Counted from the first letter of the stretch, positions 23,726 through 37,384 are shown. The stretch: DNA of 64,000 bases from Bimastos eiseni (GCA_959347315.1 OY365815.1:20982298-21046297), one strand, 5' to 3'. Program-made: numbers and translations. The notes: a model not told the origin generated them from the letters alone.

Positions 23726-25965
23726 GACAATTTTTACTTACCTATTTACTTACACCATCAGGAATAAGTGTCTTCACAGACTTGGTATGTAATGTATTAT
23801 AATCCTTCCTACGTGTTTACCAAAAACAACCAATTCAATTGTAAGTAGCGCGTAGAGCAGTAAAGATAGGCAGTACATTTGGGAAATTTGACAGAAAGCT
23901 TAGGCCTAAGTATATTTCGGAACAAAATAGACAACAGACGAATTATTATGATTATCGCTGCCAACCACTTGGCACCAGGAACAGCAAAGAACAGGACATG
24001 CAACAGTTAATAATATGCAAGCAATAACTGTATGGGGACAATATAGAAATTGTCCATAAATCCCGTCTGGACGATGCGTGTACAGGCGCAGCATAATTAA
24101 ACAAATAGTAGCGTCAACTCAATGCATACGTCAGGCATAGGCCTTCGTTATTGCCTCCACTGTTTTTCTCGTAATCTTCTTTACAAGAAAGGCTTTCGCA
24201 ATAATGATGTGCCTCATTAGAGTCATGCAAATGCTCTTCCCTTCCACCGTATTTGCCTTTTTGCAACCTCACCTCCCCACTCACTCCCCACTCCTCCCTA
24301 AAGCCCTTCTCCGTCGAAGGAACTCCGCACTTCTTTGAGTTCCTCGAAACATATTATAGCTGACTGCTGTCCACTGAGAGCACGCACATTGAAAATTCAT
24401 TGGAATCTTTTGTTGAGCCTCGTCACGCACCTGCGTCTGTCTCTTTGACTGCCTTTGGCTACGCTGCCTCTCCTTCAGTCCTACACTTATCTTCTGCCTC
24501 TCTTTCCACTTCTCTGCTTCACATTCTGACGTCGTCTCTTGTGTAATTTCGTCTCCCTGGTCACGTTCGGAAATGGGTCTGTCGTCTGGGCTGAAAGTGT
24601 CTCGGGTTTCAAGGGCCTCTGCAGCTGGAGACGGGACCGTTCCTAAGAGAGGCAGGGACTGACACCTGGCGAAACCACACGGGTTGCCGTAAGACCTCTG
24701 TACACGACTCCAGTAATAATATAATTATCATGCAGATTGGAATAATGGCCGATACACGACTCGCCACGAATCTGTTTCCGGTGTCGGATTGTCGATGCTA
24801 AATGAGTCCTAATTAGTGTTAATTGGTATACAGCGACTTATCGTAAATGAACGAAAAGGCCTTGTAACGATTTGTGTTCGTGGACTCTTACAATGAAGGT
24901 AAATGGAGGTACATAGGAGCTTTGCCTATGTAGGCCCCTCCAGTTGGAATAGTCATACTCTTTGCCTTAGGGTGTGCTCCTCGTTCGCTCCCCTGTTCAG
25001 TCTCGGAAACGCTTGAATACTTTCTTGTTTACTACCTAGTCGCGCTTTAAAAGTGTTCATTCACAATTAAAATTTACAATTACAATACAATTGCATATAT
25101 GTATTGCAACAAGTGACTTGTATGTAATAGAAAACTTGTGCTACGCTTATTTGCTGTCGTTTTTGTTATCTTTCGCCGTTGCAGCCAAAATGAAAAGGCG
25201 CTCATTAATGAACGAAGGCTAATGCCTTAACAGTTGGCAGTTGTCCAAACATTCAAAATTACCCAGATTCTATTTCCACTTTTCTACACGACCACCATCA
25301 TCACAGACTGTATAAAACCGTATATATATAGCACCTCGATGCCTTTGTGAGTGTTGAGACCTTATAAATCGAAGATATACACTCGACATTACGTAGCACA
25401 ACTGCGATTCAAGGACATGTAGAAAGCTGTAGAAATCTGACGTCCATCGTACGTCATGCACCCGATGCGATTGTCTTCTTACAGCAGACGACGTTGAAAC
25501 GAACAGGAAGTGATGAATTGAATCGACAGAGGTCGTTAGCGAACATGACAGTTAATGAGATCAAATGCAACGACAGGAAGTGACGATTAAGCGAACAGGT
25601 CACGTCCTGTGCTTCCAACACTCGTCCTCAGAGCCAACCTGCAGCAAAGCCGACCGACTCACGCACTGCATGTCGCTTCACTCGTCTTCTTATCATCGTC
25701 TCACGCGAAGTGTCCAATTACATACGTTATGTGTGTACGCCTAACAGTTGCCTACACATGTGCTGGCTAAACGTCGATGCAAAAACATACACGGATGAGC
25801 ACAGGGAAATGGTTCTGCATGCGCAATAGGCATTCGTGCATAAAACATCCATTGATTTCAATCCTTATGCGCACGCGTGTATACACCTGGAAGCGTATAC
25901 ATGTAGATACATACAAGCTATGCAAATATGAATGTTTACAACACGTATGCCTACCATAATTGTAT

Positions 25966-26051
25966 ATTAGGATATTATTATATTAGGATATTAGGATATT
26001 ATTATATTAGGATATTAGGATATTATTATATTAGGATATTAGGATATTATT
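25966..26051. repeat. AT-rich minisatellite (AGGATATT units)
   Basis: Repeats of TTAGGATATT and TATTATATTAGGATA, with a higher-order period of about 26 bp. Confidence 0.85.
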
Positions 26052-27384
26052 GCATGTATATATCTACGTAGTACGTGTGTGCATGTGTGTCTTGTACACG
26101 TGCGTTTGCGTGCGTGCGTGCACGTGTGTGTGTTTGTGCGTTTGTGTGTTTCAGGCATATATATATATATACATATATTATATATATATATTATATATAT
26201 AAATGGAGAGGATCAATGGCATGGGTGTGTCGTATGTTATAATCCTGAAATTCATCGTATGTCAACATTAGAGGATTAATAAGAACCAGACGAGTCGCAG
26301 GTGCGCCATCTGCCGCCTCATCAGACCTTAACTTCCTCGAAATATCATCGAGTGCAGTCTGAACGAGAGAAGTACACACCCAGACCGTTAAAGAGACAGA
26401 GGGACACGCATAACCAACAGTACATACACAGACGAACATAGATTAGGCCGACAGAAGCCATTCGCATCATTCGCTCCATAGAGATTTAATATCTTCGCAA
26501 TGCGTCGACTGACAGAAGAGGAATCGACTCATGCGTACGTCTAACATGTATACGATCTTTGCACTCCACCTAATCATATTTAGAATTAACAATATATATA
26601 TATATATCGTATATACATATTCGTAAGTCTGTACAATATCTTTATAATCATGTTCATTATCTGATCTGTATTTTGTAGATGTAAGTATCCTGTGAACATG
26701 CTTTCGGAGACTACATTAGGCCTATATATTATAGTATTTTGTTACATTAAATTACATTATATGTATATATATATATATATGTAGCCTACGCATTATGCCT
26801 TACAATCAAGCTTCGCCCGGTATTGAAGTTTTAACTTAGCGGTTGCGCTGCAGCGCCCCGATCGCCGTGAACACTCCAAGTATACGGCCGTAGCTCTATA
26901 CCTGAAGCGCATGATTAGTGAATTCAAATTTGCTCAACTATCAGACTTTGCGAATGCAAATTGTGGTTTCGTTATTGTATCAAATGTCGGCGATTTGTGC
27001 AATTAGAAACTAAAAATGTCCAAATATCTTAATTTAAAATAAATTGTGTGCTTAACATTATTTAGTCACGTTGACCTAGAAATCCGCATTCTATAGAGCG
27101 TTTTGTATAAATGTTCATATATCGTCAGGAGCTCCATTGGTAAGCCTTTCTCGGGACAAAAAGAAACATTATATATATTTATTTATATATATAATTAATT
27201 AGCCGGAAATATATATTTATATATATATAATTAGTTGGCCAGAAAGCTGCATAAGTGTGCACGTGTGGTGCCAGAAATTAAGTTGCGGATTTAATTGATT
27301 TGAACCGTGCAAAGTAGAGTGTAATTATGTAATCGATGTTGCGGAGAGAGCTACGACATGTATCTGGTAACTGAGGAAGGCTAT
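26052..27384. other. Intergenic with GT and TA tracts
   Basis: GT-rich to about 26150, then TA repeats at 26157-26202, 26589-26610 and 26764-26782. A direct duplication of about 37 bp lies at 27168-27246. The minus-strand open frame around 26191-26439 has no recognised domain. Confidence 0.4.
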
Positions 27385-27406
27385 GCACACACACACACAC
27401 ACACAT

Positions 27407-27443
<37 letters not shown>

Positions 27444-27455
27444 ATATATATATAT
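27385..27455. repeat. (AC)n then (TA)n microsatellite
   Basis: AC dinucleotides to about 27427, then TA, adjoining the left end of the mariner element. Confidence 0.85.
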
Positions 27456-27462
27456 ACATACA

Positions 27463-28394
27463 CCGTGTCTCAAAAAACAAGCAAAATTGTTTTTGTCAGA
27501 ACTTCGTCAAAATTCCACAAATTTTAATAATGTTTGGTAGGTAGATGGCACAATAGCTGAAGTTTTATGCTATATATAAATTTTCCACTTCACCTGACTC
27601 ACAACACCACACTACCTTGTTAAACACAGATGTGCCAATTTTGTATGCAACGCTTAAATTTTATTACATGCACCAAACTATTTGACGACTGAATTAGCAC
27701 GCAGTAAAGTAAAACATGGTATACTTAGCAGAGTTTTTAATTGGTTCGACAGATCTACTTAAGAGTGTTAGAATTGGTGCTCGAAATGTTCCCCGCTCAC
27801 AAGGACACAAGCGCTTAGACGGCGACTCCACTGGCCGATAGCATCAATTAACGATCGACTGGTCAAAGCGCACCCATTCGTCAATTAGACGCGTTTTGAG
27901 TTCGTCGACGCTGGCTATTCTGGAGCGGTTAACCTCCTGTATGCTATAATCGACTGGGTTAAGATCCGATTAATTCGGCGGCAACAGCGTTGGCGGAGTG
28001 AAGTTGGACGTCTCTCGATCCAGGAAAGAGACGGTGTCGCGTGCTCGATGCGCCGGGGCGCCATTCTGTTGAAAGAAAAAACTCGCCCTTGGATATCCGG
28101 CGTATATCAGGGCAAGAAGGTTGTCGCGATAGTATGCCCCATTCACCTTGACACCCGGCTCGATGAAATGGAACTCAGTGCAGGCAAGTAATAAAATTTG
28201 AGCGTTATACAAAAATTGGTACATCTGTGTTTAACAAGGTAGTACGGTGATATGAGGCAAGTGAGGTGGAGAATTTAGATATAGCATAAAACGTCAGCTA
28301 CTATGCCATCTACCTACCAAAGGTAATTAAAACTGGTGGAAGTTTGACGAAGTTTTGACAAAAACAAATTTCCTTGGTTTATTTTGAGACACGG
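27463..28394 (-). mobile_element. Decayed mariner-like element with long inverted repeats
   Basis: The ends read CCGTGTCTCAAAA on both strands (27463 and complement of 28394), and the right end is followed by TA, the mariner target site. The terminal inverted repeats are about 205 bp (27463-27668 and 28188-28394), sharing blocks such as GGTAGGTAGATGGCA and CTTGTTAAACACAGATGT. Between them, on the minus strand, lies only the C-terminal part of a transposase: VKVNGAYYRDNLL, QQNGAPAH, PPN-stop-SDLNPVDYSIQ, a frameshift, then a GEHFEH-like tail. The usual catalytic Asp in QQDGAPAH is Asn, and a stop interrupts the catalytic loop. The spacing from that Asn to the last Asp is 37 residues, fitting a DD37D-type element. 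The N-terminal DNA-binding part is missing. It is inactive. Confidence 0.82.
27970..28224 (-). pseudogene. Mariner transposase fragment, C-terminal part
   Basis: An open stretch of about 84 residues inside the mariner element. It carries the KVNGAYYRDNL block and the QQNGAPAHRA motif of IS630/Tc1/mariner transposases, then ends in a stop just before SDLNPVDY. The first catalytic Asp region and the helix-turn-helix domain are absent, and the second Asp is replaced by Asn. This is a broken gene. Confidence 0.8.
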
Positions 28395-28645
28395 TATATA
28401 TATATATATATATTACTCTGTAAGCATATATGAACGTATAAACCTATGTATGTGTGAGTATATATATATATGCGCGTGTATATAATGTGTGTGTGTCTGT
28501 ATATTATATGTGTGTATGTACGTTTATATCAATATGCGTATACCTGTGTATGTATGTCTATGTCAGTGTATGTATAAATTTATCCGTATGTATGTATATC
28601 TCTGTGGAGCAATGTATATATGCATGTATTTCTGCATATATTATC
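28395..28645. repeat. TA/GT/ATGT-rich microsatellite
   Basis: TA repeats adjoin the mariner right end, followed by degenerate GTAT/ATGT repeats. Confidence 0.7.
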
Positions 28646-29979
28646 TAATCTGATGTTCTGATCTATCGACTTCTTCAGTGTCTCCGTTGTCAACTCGTAC
28701 ATACAACATCGATCTGGAGTCGCTTCGAGTGCAAATCAATTCTCGGTAATTGTCTTCTTTCATTTGGCTAAAAAGGTCGAAGAAATAATTGAAAATCTTT
28801 TCGGCCATTCAATGGCTCTCCATAGCAAAAATTTCCAAAGAAATCTAGAAAGCTTAGTATACAACATAAAATGATTGTTTTTGAACATTTTGTTTTTCTT
28901 CTATGCGATGCCTATTCGTGCTTAAGGAATCCATGGAGAAACCTCAGCTGTGCTCCTTTAATCGCTGTTGTTCCATTCAACTTCTAAGTTTTACCAACAA
29001 GCCCGTAATGTCATTAAGTATGTATCCGAGATGTGGTAAATGGGTCAGAGACGGAAGGAGTCAATCGGAGGAAGGCTGATTGCAAGCTGTAACAAGTGAT
29101 TTAAGTTTAACAGATCATGGTAACCTACACGGTTAAGTCGGGTCTTCTTTTTCACCGTCAACTCTTGCAGCAAAGATGTGCTATATTCTCGAAATTTCTA
29201 TGGCGCCAAAGTAGATAGATATCAGTTAATTCACAACTGCTCAGAAAAAGCAATATTTGATTGGTAGGTAAGCCTCAGTTAGAATTTCTGGTATATTATA
29301 AGCTGAAAGTCGGTTCCATGTTAAAGTGGTCCGTGACAGGGAGATTCAGACGCCTACGATGGATTGCGTCTAGAATTGAAGAGGCGAGGGAGGTAAGGGC
29401 AAGAGAAGGAATCAGGAGAATATTTGTGAAAGAGTTTTTTAAATTAGAATTTTTATTGTTTACATTGCTTTATTATAGCTACAGCAAGCATTGTACTTTT
29501 AAGGAACCATCAGTAGCAGACTATGTGAATAGTCACATTGCGACAGTTGATAAGATAGATCGGCAGCTGCATCAGACGAATAACTTTTTATTATTCCGAA
29601 GAAAGGCCCCCGAATACAGATTTATGATGCTCCGTGTGCAGTAATAGTATCTTTTTAGACTTATATTATGAGAAGGTCTTCCTCGTTCTGTTGTATTACG
29701 ATGATAAACCAGAGCTTCCCTCCTCCTCCTCCTCCTCGTCGTCCTCCTCCTCATCTTCTACCTCCCCATCCCCGTCATCGTCGTCGTCTTCGGCTTTTGT
29801 GTTTGTATTTCTTAAGCGGAAGTTGATTTCTTATCTTTTCCAGGCAAACCCTTTAAAGTATTCTTTACGAGACGCCCATAAACCTCCCCTCTTCGACCTA
29901 CCGACCGTCCCCGCGGACCATTGCTCCAGGCTCTGGTAACTGAAAGACATCGGCGGTAATTAGTCGGACCATCATATTC
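28646..29979. other. Intergenic, no gene recognised
   Basis: A plus-strand open frame at 29261-29644 has no recognisable domain and no ATG of good context. TCC/TCG triplet repeats at 29718-29800 create a poly-Ser frame. Confidence 0.4.
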
Positions 29980-30560
29980 CTCGTAGCCTCAGAGACGCAA
30001 GAACACCGGCCGAGCGCTTAGGGCTAAGACGCAGGGTCTTGCAACGGCAGCGGTAAACACCGCGGCGGCGGCCACCTTGGCAAGCAGTGGCCACCGGTGG
30101 AGCGAGCGAGCGAGCGGCTACCCTCGCCCCATCCGACCAGACAGGCCTGCACGTGCAAGCTCGGCTTGAGTCTCGTCGTCGAAACCGCCCCACGGACTAC
30201 AGCGACAGCCGGTCGTCACTCGTCCATCCTTCCATCATCCATCCTTCGGTCTCTCCGTCGGTCCGTCCGTCCTTTGGTCAGAGACGGAGTCGACAGCGTC
30301 GTCTGCAATAGGCATCGCAGTTTGCGTCGTCGTCGAGCGTCGTTCGTCCGCAGCGTAACTTAGCGTTCGTAAACAACAGGAGGGCGATAATTGGAGAAAT
30401 CGTCGGCGTCATTCGATATGGCAGTTGCCGTTCGTCGCGTTCAGCATTAGCGCCTCAGGTGTCTCCTGTGTCTGCGTCGTCCAACGATTGGGGAATAAAA
30501 GAAACGGTCAACAGACACATTGTTGTCATTTGGCGGCATTGCGCATGCGTCAGTCGCGTT
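29980..30560. promoter_or_regulatory. CpG-rich block, possible promoter or 5' UTR
   Basis: GC and CpG content rise sharply (GCGGCGGCG at about 30061, GAGCGAGCGAGCGAGCGG at about 30100, many CGTC/CGTCG words) against AT-rich surroundings. It lies about 0.8-1.3 kb upstream of the KCNE-like reading frame. A promoter or first-exon role for that gene is inferred from position and composition only. The short open frames in it are poor coding candidates. Confidence 0.3.
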
Positions 30561-31288
30561 CTAAAGATTTCCGGCGCCTGTGATGGCCAAAAGTAAGCAG
30601 ATTTATTTTCAAACGGGCAAATTTACGGAACAGCCCGAATCATAGTGATTTGTAGCATAGGATTATAAATACGCCGGTCGAAATCTTATTATTATTACAG
30701 ATAGAAATGTTTTTCTTGTAATGTGATTCGATTTTTCGTAAAAGGCAGCAGTTCAAAGAGATCGCGAGCTTCGTTCCCAATCCATTGCCATAAGACGGTC
30801 TTAAGCTGGAATCCAGTTCCAGCGTTAATCCCTGCATGGAAGACGGACGTACGGCAATCTGTGCAGCTTGGGCAATCACTGCCATTGTGAGTCTGCTGCG
30901 TTTCACGCGAGCAGAGAAAATAGCGATGCGGTCCAAAAGCTTTCGTTGTTGAATGGTGAACCAGCTGCAATCCATTGTAATATGATATACCTGGGCTGCT
31001 GCTGCTGCACAAGTGAGCCGATTATACTGAAGCTGAAAAGTGAGACGCTTCTTATGACCTGTTAAGATATAATGGAAGATATAGGAAAGAATTGAATTGG
31101 ATCCAGAGTTTAACAAAGGCCGTTGCCGTCGACAGAAATTCGCTTGGCACATTACTGCAAATTACATATTATAGTAAAGGAGGCGTTGAACAAAGTGTAT
31201 ATAGGTCTATGCGCTGCGTGGATTTCAGAGCTGATCATAGTGATTTTTAGTCTTGGGGTTGGTTAAGAAACAATCTGTCCACTATTAT
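30561..31288. other. Possible 5' UTR or intron of the KCNE-like gene
   Basis: AT-rich, with no gene. TGATTTTTAG ending at 31250 and GGATTTCAG ending at 31228 could serve as splice acceptors before the coding exon. The reading frame is closed by a TGA at 31241-31243. Confidence 0.3.
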
Positions 31289-32608
31289 ATGGAATTGCCA
31301 CGCGTCATGCGTATCACGCTGAAGGGAAGCGACAATGAGACATACGTGGGAACTCTATTCCTGCGCAACTGGACATCATGGTTGGGGGAGACGTTCCCCG
31401 GTTGGACGAGGGACGACCCGACGAAGCGTCACGCCGCCGTTATTGACGCCCATGGCACGCGGCGTCCTGACCCAACGGGCGCCACCTACTACGTTATCGC
31501 CGTCGTCCTCGTCTACGGAATGTCGATCGTCATGCTGATTGCTTCGCACATCAAGCGGAAGCATGCCAAGGTGCTCGAGGATAGACAGATAAACAAGTAC
31601 CTGCAGGAGTTTCAGATCGTCCGCGAGACGTCGTCGCGAGACAGCTACCGGAATCTGAAGAGGGATATCACGGCGAAGCTGCGTGACGCCGGGCGCAACA
31701 ACCACACGTACCGCGGCCTCACGAAGCTCTCGCTGTTGCCACTGGCAGCCGTTGCCTTGCCAACGATCAAAGAGAACCATCTGAGCGTCGACGGAAAGAC
31801 GAAGCGGAAGTACTCGCTGAGTCCACGCTGTTCGATCATCAGCCGGTCGAGCGTCAGTTCGAGGTCATCAGACCGGAAGTACTCTGTGCTGTCCGTCGAA
31901 TCGACTACTGGAAAGCAGCATCTGTCCGTCCAGATCTCGAAGGACCGGACTCTCACGTCAAGTGGATCAGTAGACGAAGCCTTCATATCGGCCAAAGCAG
32001 ACAATCTGGAGGCGGCGGCAGGTGGGAAGAGCAGCGGGTGGCTGGTGGCCAAAGATCCTCTGGCAAACCCTCGTCGCCAGTCCTGCCCCTACGACCAACC
32101 GCAAAGCGCGGCGGCCTCTGCCCTGGCGAACAGTGGAAGACTCTCCGTACAGCAGATGCCCAAGCGGTCAGCCTCCAAGCGGCTCCAGCGTTCCTACCCA
32201 ACGACCAACGCTGAACTCGGGGTGGACGCCGCCAGTAAACCCCGTAAGCCACCAGCGGTCAGCGACGGTGGTCATCCAACGGTCATCTCCAGCTCCCGGC
32301 TGTCTCCCAAGGACCGGGCTGTCACGGAAGCATCAACGGCTGACTGCAGACAGCATCAACAGCACCAGGCGCGAAAGCTGTCGGCTAGCAATCTGTCAAC
32401 TGACAACACGGCTTTTACCACTGCCACCGCCACCGCCAGGCGAAGTATCGCTGGCAATCTGTCAGCCGACAACCTGTCACGAGTCTTTCCGTCGACAGTT
32501 GTCGATATCGTTCCGACTTCTGGAACATTTATTACGGCTGCCACTCTGCCAGTGCCAAGCGTCGTCAAGCCAACGACAACACTACACAATCACCTCATCT
32601 CTATTTGA
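31289..32608 (+). CDS. KCNE (MinK)-like single-pass membrane protein, tentative
   Basis: A frame of 439 residues runs from ATG 31289 to TGA 32606; the frame is open upstream to 31244, so a spliced N-terminus is possible. The first about 65 residues carry two N-glycosylation sequons (NET near 16, NWT near 27). One hydrophobic helix follows at about 67-87 (YYVIAVVLVYGMSIVMLIAS), directly followed by the basic HIKRKHAK. A glycosylated short outer N-terminus, one helix beginning with Tyr and containing a Tyr-Gly pair, and a basic inner junction is the KCNE plan. KCNE proteins are accessory subunits of KCNQ and other potassium channels. The 340-residue C-terminal tail (Ser, Arg, Lys and Pro rich, repeated LS/RKLSxxNLS motifs such as possible phosphosites) is much longer than in vertebrate KCNEs (about 100-220 residues in total). 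A real expressed gene is likely; family assignment is inference from architecture. It could be another type I-like membrane protein. Confidence 0.55.
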   Translation: MELPRVMRITLKGSDNETYVGTLFLRNWTSWLGETFPGWTRDDPTKRHAAVIDAHGTRRPDPTGATYYVIAVVLVYGMSIVMLIASHIKRKHAKVLEDRQINKYLQEFQIVRETSSRDSYRNLKRDITAKLRDAGRNNHTYRGLTKLSLLPLAAVALPTIKENHLSVDGKTKRKYSLSPRCSIISRSSVSSRSSDRKYSVLSVESTTGKQHLSVQISKDRTLTSSGSVDEAFISAKADNLEAAAGGKSSGWLVAKDPLANPRRQSCPYDQPQSAAASALANSGRLSVQQMPKRSASKRLQRSYPTTNAELGVDAASKPRKPPAVSDGGHPTVISSSRLSPKDRAVTEASTADCRQHQQHQARKLSASNLSTDNTAFTTATATARRSIAGNLSADNLSRVFPSTVVDIVPTSGTFITAATLPVPSVVKPTTTLHNHLISI

Positions 32609-34139
32609 AACACTTGATCACTCAAACAATTGTTAGTATGCTAACTGTAGTATTAGTATTAGCCTAGTAGCAACAGTGACAATGATAATACTAACAATGA
32701 CTGGCTTCAAAAATGATAAACACAGTAACAGTAGCTTAAAAAACTATACAATGACAATAACGGAATGTCATATTTGTTCTGTGTAGGCCTAATCATTGTA
32801 AAATATGGTTATTAATACTAATTATATTATTGACTGTTGATGGCGAAAGATCTGCTTGGTTTGTATTCTAAACCAAAGCTTTTCACTTCCATTGCGTTTA
32901 TTGCTTTAAACACATGAAGTACCAATCGTGAAACTTCCATTGGAAGAAATGACTTTCATCGTGGATATAAATCATGTAATATGTTTTGGCTCTGGCTTCA
33001 AAAATGACGCCATGAGATTATGAATAGCTTCGTAATCGTAGGGGCCCACAATGTCCACGATAAAAAATTTATTTGCAGGGAAGATATAATTGCACGGCTT
33101 ATCATTTTATGTTTATAAAAGATGTAATCATTTTCATTGTGGTGAAAGTCATTCCAAGATTTTATGACGCGAAGTAATGCGATCGTAATTGCAATTGTAT
33201 TAAGCGTCATAATTGAAAGAGAGAGCGAGAGAGAAATTGATATTCCACCGTTTATCACAAATCCATGTGTGATTATATGAGCATTGCAAATTCACTATTA
33301 ATTATTTAATTAATAAGTTCATAGGATTAGGTCAGTATTGCATGCGTGATAAATGCAAATTAGAGATTGCATGGATTTGCAATTTGAAAGCATGAATTCA
33401 TCAAAGAGACATAAAAATTATTTACAAATATAGGTCTATTGTGGAGAAATTATCACTCAATAACTAATTGACCAACAAAGTATTCATCCACGTATGCACT
33501 CGCTGACTCACTGACTAATTCGTTAGTTCACTCGACGGTTCTTTGAGGTTGCACGCTGTTGCCATCGTTTGTTGTCTGTTGTTACCTGGAAATTGGAAAC
33601 TTGTTAAATTGAAAGCCAAGGAAAAGAGCCGTTTACATGGAGAGTGACATAGTGTGCATCCGTCTTATAGCTAACACAACTCTTGGGCGCATGCACCCAT
33701 CTATGGCAGAATTGTGAACGTCTGAGATCAGTATCAAATGACAAATCAAATGAGTTACTTGTGGTCATAAATATTTCTTAAATGATTTGTCGCCTTAAAA
33801 TCAAAAATATTTCTTATTTATTTTAGGACAAATGAACAAAGTTACAATATGGCAATTATCAAAATCTGCCATCCATTAAACGGAGTAGGCCTAGATTGTG
33901 ATTCTAGGTTCATTCTGACATATGTAAATATAATAGTTTATGTAAGTATGGTTTGTTGATTTAAGTCTTTTCTGACTGGTCATGTAGGCCTACATAACTT
34001 TGAGCTGGAAAGTGGGTTACACGATAACGTGTTTATTACAACCATTTACAAACAAATCTGTTTGATTTTTTTAAAATCGTCAATCTACTTCCATCATACT
34101 TGTGTTATAGAGTATGCGCGCCCGTGAGTTGTGCATGAG
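32609..34139. other. 3' flank and intergenic
   Basis: AT-rich; copies of TAGGCCTA at 32784, 33886 and 33985. No gene and no clear AATAAA near the preceding stop. Confidence 0.4.
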
Positions 34140-34175
34140 TGCGTGCGTGCGTGTGTGTGTGTGTGTGCGTTTGTC

Positions 34176-34214
<39 letters not shown>

Positions 34215-34282
34215 TAAATATATATACAGAGAGATAGAGAAAGAGACAGAAACAGAGAACGAGACAGAGAGGGAGAGAGATA
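34140..34282. repeat. GTGC/GT, GACA and GA microsatellites
   Basis: Successive GT, GACA and GA tracts, immediately followed by a 28-bp unit (34283-34310) that recurs identically at 41551-41578. Confidence 0.85.
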
Positions 34283-34310
34283 GTTTGTTTACGTCGTGTA
34301 GGATTGTTTG
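34283..34310. repeat. 28-bp dispersed unit, copy 1
   Basis: It begins GTTTGTTTACGTCG and ends GGATTGTTTG. It is identical over 28 bp to 41551-41578, and both copies abut a GA microsatellite on the left side, so this may be the fixed end of a microsatellite-bearing element. Confidence 0.8.
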
Positions 34311-34970
34311 GAAATTGATTCGTACAGTGGAAGGTAAAGAGCGATGTCGGGAGGGACAGAGGAGAGCAGCATGCATTAGTAGTTAATTATAATCCTATTA
34401 CTGGAAGATGTCCGGAAAGACGAGTCAGAACGTGCAGTGGTGCATATAATAATTGCAGCTCACTTGTTTGTTTTCCTTCAAAGATTTAATTTATTGTCAC
34501 GAATGCACTGCTTGCTGACGAAGAGACCAACGACGAGAGATGAGAGTCCACGGGAGTAATAAGACGTTTACGTCAACTGGACGGTTTATTTAGCGCCAAT
34601 TGACCGGTCGGTGCTCAAGTGATCCGCCGACGAGGAGCACCTGGTTCTTGAGACGACAGACCACCGCCGCGCTTCCAATTGATTGGAACTGGTCTTCGCA
34701 AATGGATTTATTGAGTGGTGTCACAGAAAGAAGAAGAAGAAGACGGTGGCGACGACGACAGAATCTAAATCTTACGCATCTTTAATATGCAGCGCTGATG
34801 TCTCACCACAAAAGAACTCAATCGTCGATTGAAGACTCACCACTTCTAGAATCGATTGCTCTGGGAACTACATGGCTCCGATTTCAGTCCATAGGGCTTA
34901 GCGCATAAGTTTAAGTTTGTCTCTGGTCCAATTACACTTCCTATCCCCTTCTTCTTACTCTTACTCTTAC
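34311..34970. other. Intergenic
   Basis: Short frames only. GAA/GAC triplet-rich at 34728-34760. No gene recognised. Confidence 0.4.
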
Positions 34971-36309
<1,339 letters not shown>

Positions 36310-36326
36310 CTTTCTCTCCCTCTGTC

Positions 36327-36364
<38 letters not shown>

Positions 36365-36440
36365 ACACACACACACACTCTCTCTCTCTCTCTCTTTGTG
36401 CGTATCTCTCTCTGTCTCTGTCTTTCTCTGCGTTTCTCAT
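36310..36440. repeat. (TC)n/(AC)n microsatellite
   Basis: TC and TCTG repeats with an AC island at about 36363-36378. Confidence 0.85.
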
Positions 36441-37384
36441 TCTCGCTTATAAGTCATAGCCAAAAATCAGTATCAACCACATATATAATAAGTCTTGCTC
36501 TTCTCCTCTAAGTTAAATGAGGCTCTTCCAAAAGCATAGTTCATATCCAGTTCCGGTGAAAAACTAGCTATGACCATGTTTTTAAAATGACTCCATGTGC
36601 TATCAAACCGACCGTCATCTCTCTAACTATCTGGCTACAGGTCGTGCTTTAAACTACGTTGCTCAAAACGGAAGAAACAGCACCAAAATTCTTATGCTAT
36701 GATGGGTGTATAATATGCATGCGGTCAATATGATGAAGACATCGACCATGACGATAAGTGCGTTCAGTCTTCAACCACGGTCAGCGACTGGAACGAACAG
36801 GGGAGCCTGACAAATAGCTTTAGTTCCACCATTGAGCAGCATCATCCGCAGAGGTAGCACCACCACCAGCAGCAGCAGCCGCTGTCCAGTCGAGCTCAGC
36901 CGGCTCCTCCTCCTTCATAAATTGCTTCTCCGTTCGCCTCTCATTCCTCTTCCGCTTTCCGCTGCAGTCATTTCTCAAGACATTGTAAGCCCATCACTCC
37001 ACCAATGGAAGGACGGGTGGACGGACGGACGAGGAAGCAGCAGGCGGATGAAGACACTGACATAGGTACGGATTAACGGATGTGTGAGAGTACGGATGAG
37101 GGTGGGGACAGAGTCATTCCGATGGCATCCGTCATAATCAACAGGTCGTCCGCCGCTGCATCCTGGCACAACATCTACGCCGCATCTGCGAAGCATCCGT
37201 GAGAGGCTGCAGCGAGGTGCCGGTCGTGTCCTCAGCAGCAGCAGCAGCCGCAGTCGAAGACTTGCGACATCCCTCCCACCCTTCGCTCTCCCTCCCTCAG
37301 TAAAGAAGCTCGACTGAAGGAAACACGGAATAGAAGAGAGGGAAATTGAATCTCCATAATTCCGACACTCACGACTTTTCGTCT
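36441..37384. other. Intergenic, no gene recognised
   Basis: Includes AGC-triplet stretches near 36860-36885 and 37230-37250. The open frames are driven by these triplets and show no domain. Confidence 0.4.

Larger units (their letters stand above)
18615..25964. other. Long intergenic stretch, no gene recognised
   Basis: AT-rich with only short frames lacking domains. It contains a TATATAGCGC repeat-tail motif at 18741, a 40-bp tandem duplication at 21973-22052, (TA)n at 22320-22355, GACCC repeats at 23285-23362, and a dispersed-repeat copy at 23656-23725. The pyrimidine-rich stretch 24380-24560 is not open in any useful frame. Confidence 0.4.

Noticed and set aside
26191..26439. 82-residue minus-strand frame with VQTALDDISRKLRSDEAADG
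   Set aside because: Looks protein-like in part but has no family match, and no convincing start or splice sites.
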